A stretch of 64,000 nt of DNA, from the NCBI GenBank assembly GCA_964570785.1, contig CAZMZG010000001.1:18296-82295 (forward strand), in the 5' to 3' direction. This document shows, piece by piece, positions 35,592-44,051 of this stretch. The notes under the pieces were generated by a model that was not told the origin of the DNA, ran no database searches, and saw only the letters and a list, made by a program, of their open reading frames with translations. Each line of letters begins with the position of its first letter. Position 1 is the stretch's first letter. The position numbers and the translations under genes were made by a program. This stretch comes from Thermatribacter sp964570785. Its GTDB lineage: Bacteria; Atribacterota; Atribacteria; Atribacterales; Thermatribacteraceae.

Positions 35592-36533
35592 TTAGAGGCT
35601 GGTTAATTCGATTACTATATTGAATAGTATATCTTGTGGTGGTACTGAAGATGTTTTGAGCATTCTGTCGTTTTCTCGCAGGATGCGAAAGGCATCTTTA
35701 ATCTTTTGGAATGAAAACCTGCTGCTTTGCCGAGCTATTTTATGTAATTCGTAGTTGTTTATTTTCCTCCCTGTCCAGAGGTCAACCTGTGATTGCTGTT
35801 TTTCCAGACACTGCAGGATCAGTCTCAATTTTCTGGCAAGGTTGGAGATTAAAAGAGAGTGAGAGAATCCCTTTTTTAGCAGCAAGTCCAGATATTTAAG
35901 AGCCTTCTCTGTTTCCCCTTCAATAACTGCATCCAGAAATCGGAAAAGAATATTTTTCTCTTCGTTTTCAAAATAAGTTTCTACATCTTCCGGTTTTATT
36001 TCTTGCAAGCTGGAAAAATGACTCAGAAACTGAACTACGTCTTCTTCCCTGAGGTTTGCTTCATGCCAGTAGCGAACGAGCTTTTTGGCAGTAGCAGGTT
36101 GCATTTTGGGTAACGATTGTCCAATTAGAGGCGGAAGGGTATGTGCTGACGAAAGATTTTGCAATGTTATCTGTGGTACGTCACGCAGCCGTTTGGGCTT
36201 GCTCTTAAGGGTGCCTATCAATATTATGTTGGGCTTTTTAGCCAGCGATTTTCTGATTTTCAGGAAAGCATTTTCTTCTACCTCAGAGCAAAAAACAATT
36301 GTTTTATTATTTTCGAAGAGCGGGGTTTGTAATAGGTCTTTATTCTTTTCCTTCCACTCCTGGGTATTTTCTATTTTTATGACCCGGGATACTTCGAAGT
36401 GTTTCATCAGGGGCTCGAGGTAAATTTTCTCGAAATACTCTTTATTAACTTTTCCAACAAAAAGTAGGGTATTTCCCTTAAACTTTTCCCTGAGCCACTT
36501 CTCAAAAGGAGTTAAATTTGTTCCTGATTGCAA
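35592..36533 (-). CDS. holA: DNA polymerase III delta subunit
   Basis: Clamp-loader subunit that opens the sliding clamp. The 313-residue protein has the weak family pattern of HolA: an N-terminal AAA-like part (NTLLFVGKVNKEYFEK) without a functional Walker A, a central LVRYWHEANLREEDVVQFLSH helix bundle, and a C-terminal collar with SLLISNLARKLRLILQC and ENDRMLKTSSVPPQ. Placement after comEC is common for holA and supports the call. It overlaps comEC by 32 nt. Confidence 0.85.
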   Translation of the reverse strand: MQSGTNLTPFEKWLREKFKGNTLLFVGKVNKEYFEKIYLEPLMKHFEVSRVIKIENTQEWKEKNKDLLQTPLFENNKTIVFCSEVEENAFLKIRKSLAKKPNIILIGTLKSKPKRLRDVPQITLQNLSSAHTLPPLIGQSLPKMQPATAKKLVRYWHEANLREEDVVQFLSHFSSLQEIKPEDVETYFENEEKNILFRFLDAVIEGETEKALKYLDLLLKKGFSHSLLISNLARKLRLILQCLEKQQSQVDLWTGRKINNYELHKIARQSSRFSFQKIKDAFRILRENDRMLKTSSVPPQDILFNIVIELTSL

Positions 36534-38823
36534 ATTGCATTCCTCCTCTTTTCGTTTGCTGAAAACAAATTGCTCCTTCTTTTTGGGTTGTTAACACTTT
36601 TATGTCGAGCTCGTTAAGCAGCAATATTGTTTCAGGATTAGGATGTCCAAAACTATTTTCACCACAAGAGATTATAGCCAGGCGGGGTTTAATTTTTTCA
36701 AGAAACCATTTCAGATTTTGGAGATATTTTCCATGATGAGGCATGATTATTACCTCGCTATTCAGGTTTGAAAGAAAAGGAGCAAGCTTTGCCATTCCCT
36801 CTTCTTCAATATCTCCTGTTACCAGTATGTTAAATGAAGGAAAACATATTTTGAAGACCAGTGCCTGATTGTTGATGTCTAAGCCGGCTTTGGCCGGAAA
36901 AATTTTTAGTGTAATATCTTTAAAGATCGGCAGTTCCTGGTAAGAAGATAGTTTGAAAAAGGGCGAAGCATTCTGCGGGAGATTCGATCTGCCGGACGAG
37001 GGAGCGAAAATCGGTGATGAACCAAATATGTCAATCAGCCCCATTACCCCATTGGTGTGGTCTTCGTGGAAATGGGTTATAAATAGGCTGTCGATTTTTT
37101 TTACGTTTTTGAAATGAAGGAATGCCCCAATCACATTCTTGCCAATATTCCCATACTGAGGTAGATAGCCACCAGCGTCTATAAGTACAGCTCTTTCTTT
37201 GTTTATTATCCCTATGGAGAGGCCCTGCCCTACATCAAGGATCCATACTTGAGGTTCGTTGGGAAACCTTAAGGTAAAAATTCCCAGGCAAAAAATAGGG
37301 ATTAAGTAAACCAGTATGATCGTGGCTTTTGACCGGGCTGTCTTTTTTTGTTTAAGCAGGGAAAAAACAATTACTGCCCCCGCCAAGGCAAACCAGGACA
37401 ACCATCCTTTTATTATTTCCTTTTCGATGGAAAAATCCCAGAAAAAGTGGGGTAAAGATATTAGTTTTTGAGTTGTTAGAAGTAGTGCTTTAAAGAGGTG
37501 ATACAATACTTTTCCAAAAAATTGCGATAATGCAGGGGAAAAAAGAGCCACAGGTTGAATGATAAGCGAGAAGACAAGGATTATTTCTAGAAAAGGGGCA
37601 ATTAAAAGATTTCCCACGAAAACCAGGCTTGAGAAAGTGAGTTCTTTAACAAGCAGAAAAGGCATGCTGAAAATTATGGCGAAGAGAGTTGCTCCCAGTG
37701 AGCTCCAGATTATTTTTAAGTATACATTTGTGATTGTAAGGTAACGGAATCCTCCCTGGATAAAGAGGATGATTCCCAGAGTTGAGGCGAAAGAAAGCTG
37801 AGCACCGGTATCAAATATAATCGCGGGATCCAGGAAGACCATGATTAGCAAGGCTATCAAAAAATAACTTATTTGGCTTGTGTTTCTGCCCACTCGCAGG
37901 CTTAAGAGATAAGAACTGAACATTATCCAGGCTCGTAACGCAGAGGGGGCCAAACTGGCTATGCAAAGGTACAAAAATGTGAATAAGATACTCATTAAGA
38001 GAGGTACAAAATGTCTGTATGGAAAGAATTTTTGAGCTATCCAGAGTATGATTCCTCCGACCAGCCCAAGATGCAGACCTGATACGCAGAAAAGATGGAA
38101 GACTCCCACTTCTTGAAAAATACTGCTTTGTTCGTAAAATTCTTTTGTTTTTTGTCCCGTTAAAAGAGAGAGAAATAAAGGAGAAGTTTCTTTAAGGTGA
38201 GTGCCCCATTTTTTAAAAAGCTTCTCTTTCAGGTTTTCCATGGATTTCATGAATTGATACCATGGTTTGTCCTTTTTGCTTGAAACAACTTTAATTTTCT
38301 CCAGGTATCCCACCGTACGCTTTTGGAAATAAAATTTTCTCAGATCAGTAACTCCCGGAGTGGCACAAGAAGAAAACAGTCTGAAGACTCCACTTATTTT
38401 GATTCTCTGGTAAGAGAATCCATTCATTAAATTGTTATTTCCTTTTATGAGTATTTGTGGGGAGTAGGTGGGGAATCCATTGAGGTTGGCCAGGAACAGG
38501 TTTTTGTTTTTGGGGAGAAGAGTTCCTTCGAGCGTAACTTGCTGCTTGTCAAAGTTCAGGAAGTAGCAGAAGGGTTCTAAGAAGGTTACTGAATAAAATA
38601 TTATACCCCCCAAAATCCAGAAGACAATGAAAGTCAGGGTGAAAATCCAGCGTCGCTTGATGGTTAAGAGCATGGTCACAATAAGTGACAGAAGCACCAA
38701 AATCCATATTTTATCGAGGGGCTTTCCTAAAAAAACCTGCGCGATGAAAAAACCAGTAAAAAAAGAGCCTGAAAGCTGGAAAATTGGATAATGCTGGAAG
38801 GCTAAGAAAGGGGGCTTGTTCAA
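36502..38823 (-). CDS. comEC: DNA internalisation channel ComEC/Rec2
   Basis: Membrane channel that passes single-stranded DNA into the cytoplasm in natural transformation. The 773-residue protein has N-terminal hydrophobic helices, an OB-like soluble part, the competence domain (FHLFCVSGLHLGLVGG then LRAWIMFSSYLLSLRVGR) with many membrane segments, and a C-terminal metallo-beta-lactamase domain with HFHEDHTNG and MPHHGKY. Start TTG 38823 has no clear ribosome-binding site and lies just past the pfp hairpin, so start and promoter are uncertain. dprA and comM are elsewhere in the window. Confidence 0.93.
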   Translation of the reverse strand: MNKPPFLAFQHYPIFQLSGSFFTGFFIAQVFLGKPLDKIWILVLLSLIVTMLLTIKRRWIFTLTFIVFWILGGIIFYSVTFLEPFCYFLNFDKQQVTLEGTLLPKNKNLFLANLNGFPTYSPQILIKGNNNLMNGFSYQRIKISGVFRLFSSCATPGVTDLRKFYFQKRTVGYLEKIKVVSSKKDKPWYQFMKSMENLKEKLFKKWGTHLKETSPLFLSLLTGQKTKEFYEQSSIFQEVGVFHLFCVSGLHLGLVGGIILWIAQKFFPYRHFVPLLMSILFTFLYLCIASLAPSALRAWIMFSSYLLSLRVGRNTSQISYFLIALLIMVFLDPAIIFDTGAQLSFASTLGIILFIQGGFRYLTITNVYLKIIWSSLGATLFAIIFSMPFLLVKELTFSSLVFVGNLLIAPFLEIILVFSLIIQPVALFSPALSQFFGKVLYHLFKALLLTTQKLISLPHFFWDFSIEKEIIKGWLSWFALAGAVIVFSLLKQKKTARSKATIILVYLIPIFCLGIFTLRFPNEPQVWILDVGQGLSIGIINKERAVLIDAGGYLPQYGNIGKNVIGAFLHFKNVKKIDSLFITHFHEDHTNGVMGLIDIFGSSPIFAPSSGRSNLPQNASPFFKLSSYQELPIFKDITLKIFPAKAGLDINNQALVFKICFPSFNILVTGDIEEEGMAKLAPFLSNLNSEVIIMPHHGKYLQNLKWFLEKIKPRLAIISCGENSFGHPNPETILLLNELDIKVLTTQKEGAICFQQTKRGGMQFAIRNKFNSF

Positions 38824-38836
38824 TGGGCGATAATAT

Positions 38837-38867
38837 GTTTAACCGGGGGTGAAACCCCCGGTTAAAC
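38837..38867 (-). terminator. Hairpin after the phosphofructokinase gene
   Basis: Perfect 13-bp, G/C-rich inverted repeat (38837-38849 with 38855-38867) with a 5-nt loop. It begins at the stop codon of the pfp gene. No run of T follows on the minus strand (ATATTATCG), so termination may be partial, and comEC might depend on read-through. Confidence 0.7.
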
Positions 38868-40168
38868 TACCATTCTGTTGCTTTTTGGAATTTCTTCTTG
38901 AAGGCATCCTCATTTAGTCCACTTAAGCCGGCCAATTTGCTTAAAGTATCAGGATTTTCGAGGTCCTCTTTCTCGAGCCGAATCATGAAGGAACGAGCTA
39001 CGCGGTAGGAATAGGAACTGATATCTACTGTTCTTACTCTCGTTCTTCCTGTCTGAGGATCCCGAATTTGCTCAAAGGGTATGGGGTTAAGTTTACCTTC
39101 AACGATGCTTATCAGGGCCCCTTTTTGCTGGTTCTTCATGCTGTATTCGTTACTCAGGAGATATTCCACTGCTCCAAAGCCGAGTTCTCTTGTGTATTCT
39201 ATGTCAAAAGCGTTCGGAGGTGCACAGCGCAACTCATACCCGATATCTTTGGTCACAATGGTAATTTTTTCTCCACGTTCTTTGAACCTCCGTTCGATTT
39301 CGCTTTTTAGGAGTTCGCCAAGTGGTACTTCGGCGAGCCTTACGTGACCATGAGGATCTCGAGGTACAGATTTACCAAGAATCTTTTCGATTTCCTCGAC
39401 ACTTCCAAACTTAAGTGCTACTCCTTCGGCAATGATAGCTATTCCATCTTTTCTTCCCAGCAATTTCCTTTTGACCATAGCTCCTTCCAATATGTCGCAA
39501 ACATCTTCCACTTTTATATTCTGTTGACCAAATTCTTCAGGTATTATGGTTAAAGTTGCTCCTGCGGATTTTCCTACTCCCAGGGCAAGGTGGCCCGCTG
39601 ATCGACCCATCATTACCACAAAATACCAGCGGTTGGTGGTTTTTGCGTCTTCCATAAGGTTTTTGACCAGTTGGGTAGCCAGATCTCTTGCGGTCTGGAA
39701 GCCAAAAGTAGGCATATTGCCCGGAAGTGGTAGATCGTTATCGATGGTCTTGGGAACGTGAGCTGTTAGGAGCGCACCCTGCATTTCTGAATCCAGGATG
39801 CTGGCACTGTAGGCAGTATCGTCGCCCCCAATGGTAACCAGGTAACTTATTCCCAAGGTTTTCATTGCTTTTTTAACGTTGGCTACTTTTTCAGAATCTA
39901 TTTTCCCTGCTTTTACCAGGCTGTCTCGAGCGGTGCGCAAAATGGAGCCTCCCTGGAGGTGAATACGGGAGACATCTTTTATCTCCAGTTTTACGGTATG
40001 CTGCTCAGGATCGAAGGAAGGGCTGGATATCCATTTAAAGCCATCGTATATACCAATTACTTCGAGGCCCCTTAAATTTGCAGCAATGGCTACTGAGCCT
40101 ATGACACCATTGATTCCTGGCGCTGGACCTCCTCCCACCAAAATACCCAGTCTCTTTTTGTGCTCCAT
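38867..40168 (-). CDS. pfp: 6-phosphofructokinase, predicted pyrophosphate-dependent
   Basis: Glycolytic enzyme phosphorylating fructose 6-phosphate. The 433-residue protein has GILVGGGPAPGINGVI at the N terminus. It then has the key loop TIGGDDTAYSA, with Asp where ATP-dependent enzymes have Gly (GGDGS), and PKTIDNDLP with Lys in place of the ATP-type Gly. In characterised family members both residues mark pyrophosphate use. VMMGRSAGHLALG completes the active site. ATG 40168 follows AGAAGGAGG. It has its own promoter and a 3' hairpin, so it is probably monocistronic. Confidence 0.88.
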   Translation of the reverse strand: MEHKKRLGILVGGGPAPGINGVIGSVAIAANLRGLEVIGIYDGFKWISSPSFDPEQHTVKLEIKDVSRIHLQGGSILRTARDSLVKAGKIDSEKVANVKKAMKTLGISYLVTIGGDDTAYSASILDSEMQGALLTAHVPKTIDNDLPLPGNMPTFGFQTARDLATQLVKNLMEDAKTTNRWYFVVMMGRSAGHLALGVGKSAGATLTIIPEEFGQQNIKVEDVCDILEGAMVKRKLLGRKDGIAIIAEGVALKFGSVEEIEKILGKSVPRDPHGHVRLAEVPLGELLKSEIERRFKERGEKITIVTKDIGYELRCAPPNAFDIEYTRELGFGAVEYLLSNEYSMKNQQKGALISIVEGKLNPIPFEQIRDPQTGRTRVRTVDISSYSYRVARSFMIRLEKEDLENPDTLSKLAGLSGLNEDAFKKKFQKATEW

Positions 40169-40232
40169 TGTGGAACCTCCTTCTCTTGTCAAAATTGGCA
40201 TGTAAAATTTTAGGTTTCTGACTTTATGAGAA

Positions 40233-40261
40233 AAGATATCAGAAAAGCTATTGCCGGTCAA
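40233..40261 (-). promoter_or_regulatory. pfp promoter, extended -10
   Basis: Minus strand: -35 TTGACC (40256-40261), 17-nt spacer, -10 TATCTT (40233-40238) preceded by TGA. The leader is about 60 nt. Confidence 0.7.
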
Positions 40262-40333
40262 CTCGAGCTGTTGAGGCCATTAGAAGCAGGCCAAAGCTAA
40301 ATTTTCACTTCAAATTCTCGAAACGTTACTGGA

Positions 40334-41572
40334 TTACCGTTCATCGATTGTTAACAGACGTTGAATCCATTCTCTGTGAATTTCAAAAAGGTTTGGAGGC
40401 AACCTATCCAGTGGGAAGAAATCAGCTTTTTCAATTTCTTCTCCATCGGGATAGGGTTTATCATTAAGAGCTTTGCACTTATAAACCACCACTACGAACT
40501 GAAAGGGTTTCCCCAGTTCTTTTGCAAAAACCAGTTTTTCAGGGTCTGTGAACACACCCTTGCAGGTTGCCGATGCGGGGTCAATATTAATTCCCGTTTC
40601 TTCGCAAATTTCCCGCTGTAAGCATTCAGTCAGCGTTTCGCCTATCTCCATTGTTCCAGTCGGCAACCCCCACTTTTTGCTGTCTTTCTTGAGGACAAGA
40701 AGTATCCGCTTTTTGCAATCAAAAACCATGCTGCAAGTGGCAACTTTTATACCATCGGGAAGGACTTGAAAGGCTTTATCTCGGCGTGCCAGCTCCTCAA
40801 CCCTTTTTTTCTCAAGCTCTTTGAAACTTTTGATCCAGAGTTCTGGATTTCGCGGGTCTCTCCTGGATGAGAAGTGTCTAAAGCGCTGAGCCACCAGTAT
40901 AGCTGGTATGCCCATCCAGTGGGCGCCAATTATGTCAGTTTGAGGGTTATCGCCGATTACCACACAACGCAGGTTTTTGGAAGGAAGGCTTTCCAGGGCT
41001 ACTAGAAAGAAGAATGGATTGGGCTTGCCCAAATAAATAGCTCTGAAGGAGGTTATTTTTTCGAGAACTTCTGCAATTATACCTGTGGTTGGAATGACTC
41101 CTTCGGCAGAGCTAAACTGATAGTCAGGATTGGTTGCTATTAATGGAACGCCTCTCTTGATAAGGTTAGCTGCTTTCTTTATTTCCTTGAAAGAAATTTT
41201 TTCGTCGAAACCAGCTACCACTGCCTGTGGCATTTGTTGAGTGATTTTAATATTCGCTTCGAACAGTTCCCTTTTTAATTCTTGGCTCCCTAAGAGATAT
41301 ATTTTGTCCAGTTTTTGGAGTTTAAGAAATATTTTGAGAATCAGATCAGGGCTGATGATTTCTTCCAGAGTGGTTTCTATTCCTAGGTTTTGAAGTTTTG
41401 AGTGCATCGATTTTCTGGAATAGCGTGGATTGTTGCTTAATAAGCGAAGTGTTTTCCCTGCCTTGCGTATTTGAGGTATTATTTCGCGTGCTTGGCGTTG
41501 CAGGATTTTATTGTATATGATCCCATCTAAGCTTATCAGGAAAGTGTCAAAAAAATCCAGTACATTTCTCAT
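40334..41572 (-). CDS. HAD-IIA (NagD-like) domain fused to a Nudix hydrolase
   Basis: A 412-residue two-domain protein. Residues 1-250 have the NagD-like HAD fold: SNNPRYSRKS (motif II region), GKPNPFFFLVALE (motif III Lys) and VVIGDNPQTDIIGA (motif IV). Motif I reads FLISLDGIIY, with Ser where the nucleophilic Asp of DxDG should be, so phosphatase activity is probably lost. Residues 285-412 are a Nudix domain with a complete box, GTMEIGETLTECLQREI then CEETGI. The Nudix half may clean up nucleotide-sugar or damaged nucleotides; the substrate is unknown. ATG 41572 lacks a ribosome-binding site. Confidence 0.85.
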   Translation of the reverse strand: MRNVLDFFDTFLISLDGIIYNKILQRQAREIIPQIRKAGKTLRLLSNNPRYSRKSMHSKLQNLGIETTLEEIISPDLILKIFLKLQKLDKIYLLGSQELKRELFEANIKITQQMPQAVVAGFDEKISFKEIKKAANLIKRGVPLIATNPDYQFSSAEGVIPTTGIIAEVLEKITSFRAIYLGKPNPFFFLVALESLPSKNLRCVVIGDNPQTDIIGAHWMGIPAILVAQRFRHFSSRRDPRNPELWIKSFKELEKKRVEELARRDKAFQVLPDGIKVATCSMVFDCKKRILLVLKKDSKKWGLPTGTMEIGETLTECLQREICEETGINIDPASATCKGVFTDPEKLVFAKELGKPFQFVVVVYKCKALNDKPYPDGEEIEKADFFPLDRLPPNLFEIHREWIQRLLTIDER

Positions 41573-41579
41573 AACTAAA

Positions 41580-41608
41580 GCAATACACGATTTACTCTTT
41601 TAAGTCAA
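41580..41608 (-). promoter_or_regulatory. Possible promoter giving a leaderless HAD-Nudix mRNA
   Basis: Minus strand: TTGACT (41603-41608), 17-nt spacer, TATTGC (41580-41585). The -10 box ends 7 nt before the ATG at 41572, so transcription would start at or next to the start codon. Confidence 0.45.
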
Positions 41609-41672
41609 AAAACAACCAACGAGGCAAGGTGCTTTGCAGAAAAAACCGGGTTGCAGGTCCACTTTTGAGAAG

Positions 41673-41760
41673 ATGGTGCCGGGCGCGGGATTTGAACCCG
41701 CACGGGCAAAAACCCACTACCCCCTCAAGATAGCGTGTCTTCCTGTTCCACCAGCCCGGC
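41673..41760 (-). tRNA. tRNA-Leu (anticodon GAG)
   Basis: Class II tRNA with acceptor GCCGGGC/GCCCGGC. The anticodon stem CTATC/GGTAG holds loop TTGAGGG with anticodon GAG (CUC and CUU codons). A long variable arm, T-loop GTTCAAATC and encoded CCA (41673-41675) are present. Confidence 0.96.
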
Positions 41761-41774
41761 TTTATCGCGAAGCA

Positions 41775-41803
41775 ATTATAGCAAGTAAAGGCGATATCGT
41801 CAA
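41775..41803 (-). promoter_or_regulatory. Promoter of tRNA-Leu(GAG)
   Basis: Minus strand: -35 TTGACG (41798-41803), 17-nt spacer, -10 TATAAT (41775-41780) with TGC before it (extended -10). Only 14 nt separate the -10 box from the tRNA 5' end. Confidence 0.9.
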
Positions 41804-42101
41804 TCTTTATGAATGAAAGATGGTAGTAAAATTTGAAGATTTACTTTGCCCTCCTTGTGAAGCTTGAAGCGCCAGGATCCGTTCCTTTTTTGTATTTTGT
41901 AGGATTCTTCTAATCAAAACAAAAGCATTCCTCGACTCTCTTCAAGCGTTTTTAGGCTAGTAGGAAGCCCCCGGATCATTCTCCAGGTCTTTCATAATCG
42001 AAAAAAATTCATGTAAGGGAGTTTTTGGTCTTGATTTTTGTGGCCGAGGTTTCTGGGGTATTTTAAACTTAAAAATTTTTCTATTATCTTGTGCCGTATA
42101 T

Positions 42102-42298
42102 TTAAAAGAAGAAACCGCGTTTCTTCGTGTTCGGTATTTTTAGTTTTGAATAAAAAGCCGGGGAAGGTGGCAATCTGTGTGCTCTTTCCAGAAAACTTTC
42201 AGCGCTTTCAAAAGTTAGGACTTTGATGTTTTCTTTTTTTAAAAGTGGGCAACAGTATTGGTAATTTCGGTTTCGTCTTCAATTAAAGACTTCCATTT
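42102..42298 (-). pseudogene. Response-regulator receiver domain remnant, frameshifted
   Basis: On the minus strand one frame reads KWKSLIEDETEITNTVAHF (from 42298), then stops in a T4A7 run at about 42234-42244. The next frame continues KKENIKVLTFESAESFLERA. Adding one T to the run joins them into a typical receiver-domain start: acidic ED pair, helix 1, then beta-2 and helix 2. The phosphoacceptor strand and all later parts are not recognisable, and no start codon is evident. It is probably a dead two-component regulator gene upstream of the sugar genes. A base-calling error in the homopolymer would restore only this part. Confidence 0.5.
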
Positions 42299-42347
42299 TG
42301 GATAATGAGGTTAGTTCACACAGCACAGCTTTTTACTATGTTTAAAT

Positions 42348-42353
42348 TATAAT
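42348..42353 (+). promoter_or_regulatory. -10 box of the isomerase gene
   Basis: Perfect TATAAT about 70 nt before the GTG start. No -35 match is found at 16-18 nt, which would fit an activator-dependent promoter for a sugar gene. Confidence 0.5.
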
Positions 42354-42420
42354 GGTTTAGGTTAAAATTGTTTTGAAGATTTTTAAAGCGGTTTTGATTT
42401 TTTGAAAGGAGGTTGGTTTC

Positions 42421-43833
42421 GTGAAGCAAACTTTTGGTCTGATCGTGGGTAATCGAGGATTCTTTCCTGATGTTCTGGCAAAGGAAGGTAGAGAAAAGAT
42501 TCTCAAGGTGCTTGAGAACATGGGCTACGGAGTGATAACCCTTACTCCTGAGGACACCAAATTCGGGACAGTGGAGACTTGGGAGGACGCTCAGAAGTGT
42601 GCTCGCCTTTTTGAAGAGCATCGTAACGAGATTTCAGGGGTTATCGTTACTCTCCCCAATTTTGGCGACGAAAAAGGTGTTGCTTACGCTCTTCGCTTTT
42701 CAGGACTCCGAGTACCGGTTCTGGTTCATGCCTTTCCTGACCGAAACGATGCTATGGATATTAGTCGGCGCAGAGATAGTTTTTGTGGAAAGCTGTCTGT
42801 GTGTAACAATTTGAGACAGTTTGGAATTCCCTTTTCGTTGACCACCCAGCATACCGAGGATCCGGATAGCGATCTTTTTAAAGAAGATGTGAGCTGGTTT
42901 GCTTCAGTATGTCGAGTTGTTAACGGCTTTAAAAACCTGAAAGCAGGAGCTATTGGTGCAAGACCCAACGCTTTTAATACGGTGCGTTTTTCGGAAAAAA
43001 TACTCGAAAGCAATGGTATTTCGGTCGAAGTAGTCGATCTTTCCGAAATTTTAGCTAAAGTTGGAAAGCTTGAAGACAAGGATTCCAAGGTGCTGGCAGG
43101 GGTTAAAGAAATTAAAGACTACATTGACACCACAGGTGTTCCTGAGGAAGCCCTGGTTAAGATGGCTAAATTGCGGCTGGTTCTTAAGGAATGGATTGAG
43201 AAAACCGGGGTGTCTCTTATTTCCTTCCAGTGCTGGACTTCCATCCAGGAGAACCTGGGGATTATGCCCTGTGCGGTCATGAGCATGCTCAGCGAAGGCC
43301 TGGTTCCTGCTGCCTGTGAAGTTGATTTAACGGGCGGATTGGCCATGTATGCACTGCAGCTGGCTTCCGGTAAGCCCTCTGCTCTGGTGGACTGGAATAA
43401 CAATTTTGACGATGATCCGGATAAAGCTGTGCTTTTCCACTGCAGCAATTTCCCCAAATCACTACTTCAAAATCCTCGTATGGGTTATGGAGATATAATC
43501 TCTTCTTCCGCAGTTCCTAAAGAACAGGCTTATGGTACCTGCTATGGCAAGATTCCTGCTGGTCCGGTAACTATCAGTCGCCTGGCTACTGATGATGTTT
43601 CTGGAAAGATAATCGGTTACGTGGCTGAGGGAGAAATCACAGAGGACGCAATTGAGACCTTTGGTGGTTGGGGTGTAATAAAGATTGAAAACCTGCAGGA
43701 TCTTCTATATGTTATATGCGATAACGGCTTTGAGCATCACGCTGCCATAAACCTCTCTTGGGTAGCAGATGCTCTGGTCGAGGCCTTTGATAAATATCTT
43801 GGATTTGATATCTACTGGCACAATGCGGTATAA
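42421..43833 (+). CDS. L-fucose/L-arabinose isomerase-family protein
   Basis: Predicted aldose-ketose isomerase, 470 residues. Its fold pattern matches the fucose/arabinose isomerase-like family. It has GVIVTLPNFGDEKG near residue 80, the metal-ligand region PAACEVDLTGG (Glu about 299, Asp 301) followed by ALVDWNNNF, and GFEHHAAINLSW near the C terminus supplying a His ligand. Start GTG 42421 has AAGGAGG 8 nt upstream. It faces the sugar ABC importer tail to tail, so they probably serve one pathway. The actual sugar cannot be read from sequence. Confidence 0.78.
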   Translation: MKQTFGLIVGNRGFFPDVLAKEGREKILKVLENMGYGVITLTPEDTKFGTVETWEDAQKCARLFEEHRNEISGVIVTLPNFGDEKGVAYALRFSGLRVPVLVHAFPDRNDAMDISRRRDSFCGKLSVCNNLRQFGIPFSLTTQHTEDPDSDLFKEDVSWFASVCRVVNGFKNLKAGAIGARPNAFNTVRFSEKILESNGISVEVVDLSEILAKVGKLEDKDSKVLAGVKEIKDYIDTTGVPEEALVKMAKLRLVLKEWIEKTGVSLISFQCWTSIQENLGIMPCAVMSMLSEGLVPAACEVDLTGGLAMYALQLASGKPSALVDWNNNFDDDPDKAVLFHCSNFPKSLLQNPRMGYGDIISSSAVPKEQAYGTCYGKIPAGPVTISRLATDDVSGKIIGYVAEGEITEDAIETFGGWGVIKIENLQDLLYVICDNGFEHHAAINLSWVADALVEAFDKYLGFDIYWHNAV

Positions 43834-43847
43834 GGGCTAAAGAGTAC

Positions 43848-43879
43848 ATCACCGGGTAGGGTATACCCTACCCGGTGAT
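43848..43879. terminator. Perfect 32-bp palindrome, bidirectional terminator
   Basis: A 14-bp G/C-rich stem around the centre TATA, between the plus-strand isomerase gene and the minus-strand transporter operon. It overlaps the last codons and stop of the small membrane protein gene on the minus strand. T-tracts are poor on both sides. Confidence 0.75.
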
Positions 43880-44038
43880 AATAAGCATTCCCAGGAAAAT
43901 TAAAGTGCCCACAGTTGCTACATAGAGCGGTACAAATTGCTCTACGAAACGTACCCACAGAAGATGGACGCCAAACATTACTACCACGCCAATGAACACT
44001 CGATCCCAGAGATTACTTTTAAAAGGTAAGATTCGCAT
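43868..44038 (-). CDS. Small two-helix membrane protein of the sugar ABC operon
   Basis: A 56-codon frame starting at ATG 44038 with AGAGGTGA 8 nt upstream, 13 nt after the permease stop. It encodes MRILPFKSNLWDR, then a hydrophobic helix (FIGVVVMFGVHLLWV), a short polar turn with RFVEQFVPLYV, and a second helix (ATVGTLIFLGMLIITG). The TAG lies inside the terminator palindrome. Such short membrane proteins occur at the end of some carbohydrate ABC operons, but I cannot name a family. It may bind the permease pair. The spacing, ribosome-binding site and clean two-helix pattern support a real gene. Confidence 0.72.
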   Translation of the reverse strand: MRILPFKSNLWDRVFIGVVVMFGVHLLWVRFVEQFVPLYVATVGTLIFLGMLIITG

Positions 44039-44051
44039 TTAGTTTCACCTC

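Larger units (their letters stand above)
41804..42420. other. Long non-coding stretch between tRNA-Leu(GAG) and the isomerase gene
   Basis: About 620 nt without an intact gene. Its right part holds a decayed response-regulator reading frame on the minus strand (42102-42298) and the -10 box of the isomerase gene (42348-42353). The left part (41804-42100) has only short interrupted frames and AT-rich sequence, perhaps further remains of the same regulator. I see no RNA gene or repeat. Confidence 0.6.

Noticed and set aside
35613..35629. Weak inverted repeat after rpsT as a terminator
   Set aside because: Only 6 A/T-rich base pairs and no T-run; it lies within the 3' end of holA.
42038..42226. 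62-codon plus-strand frame in the non-coding stretch
   Set aside because: No ribosome-binding site and no recognisable pattern; the opposite strand holds the regulator remnant.
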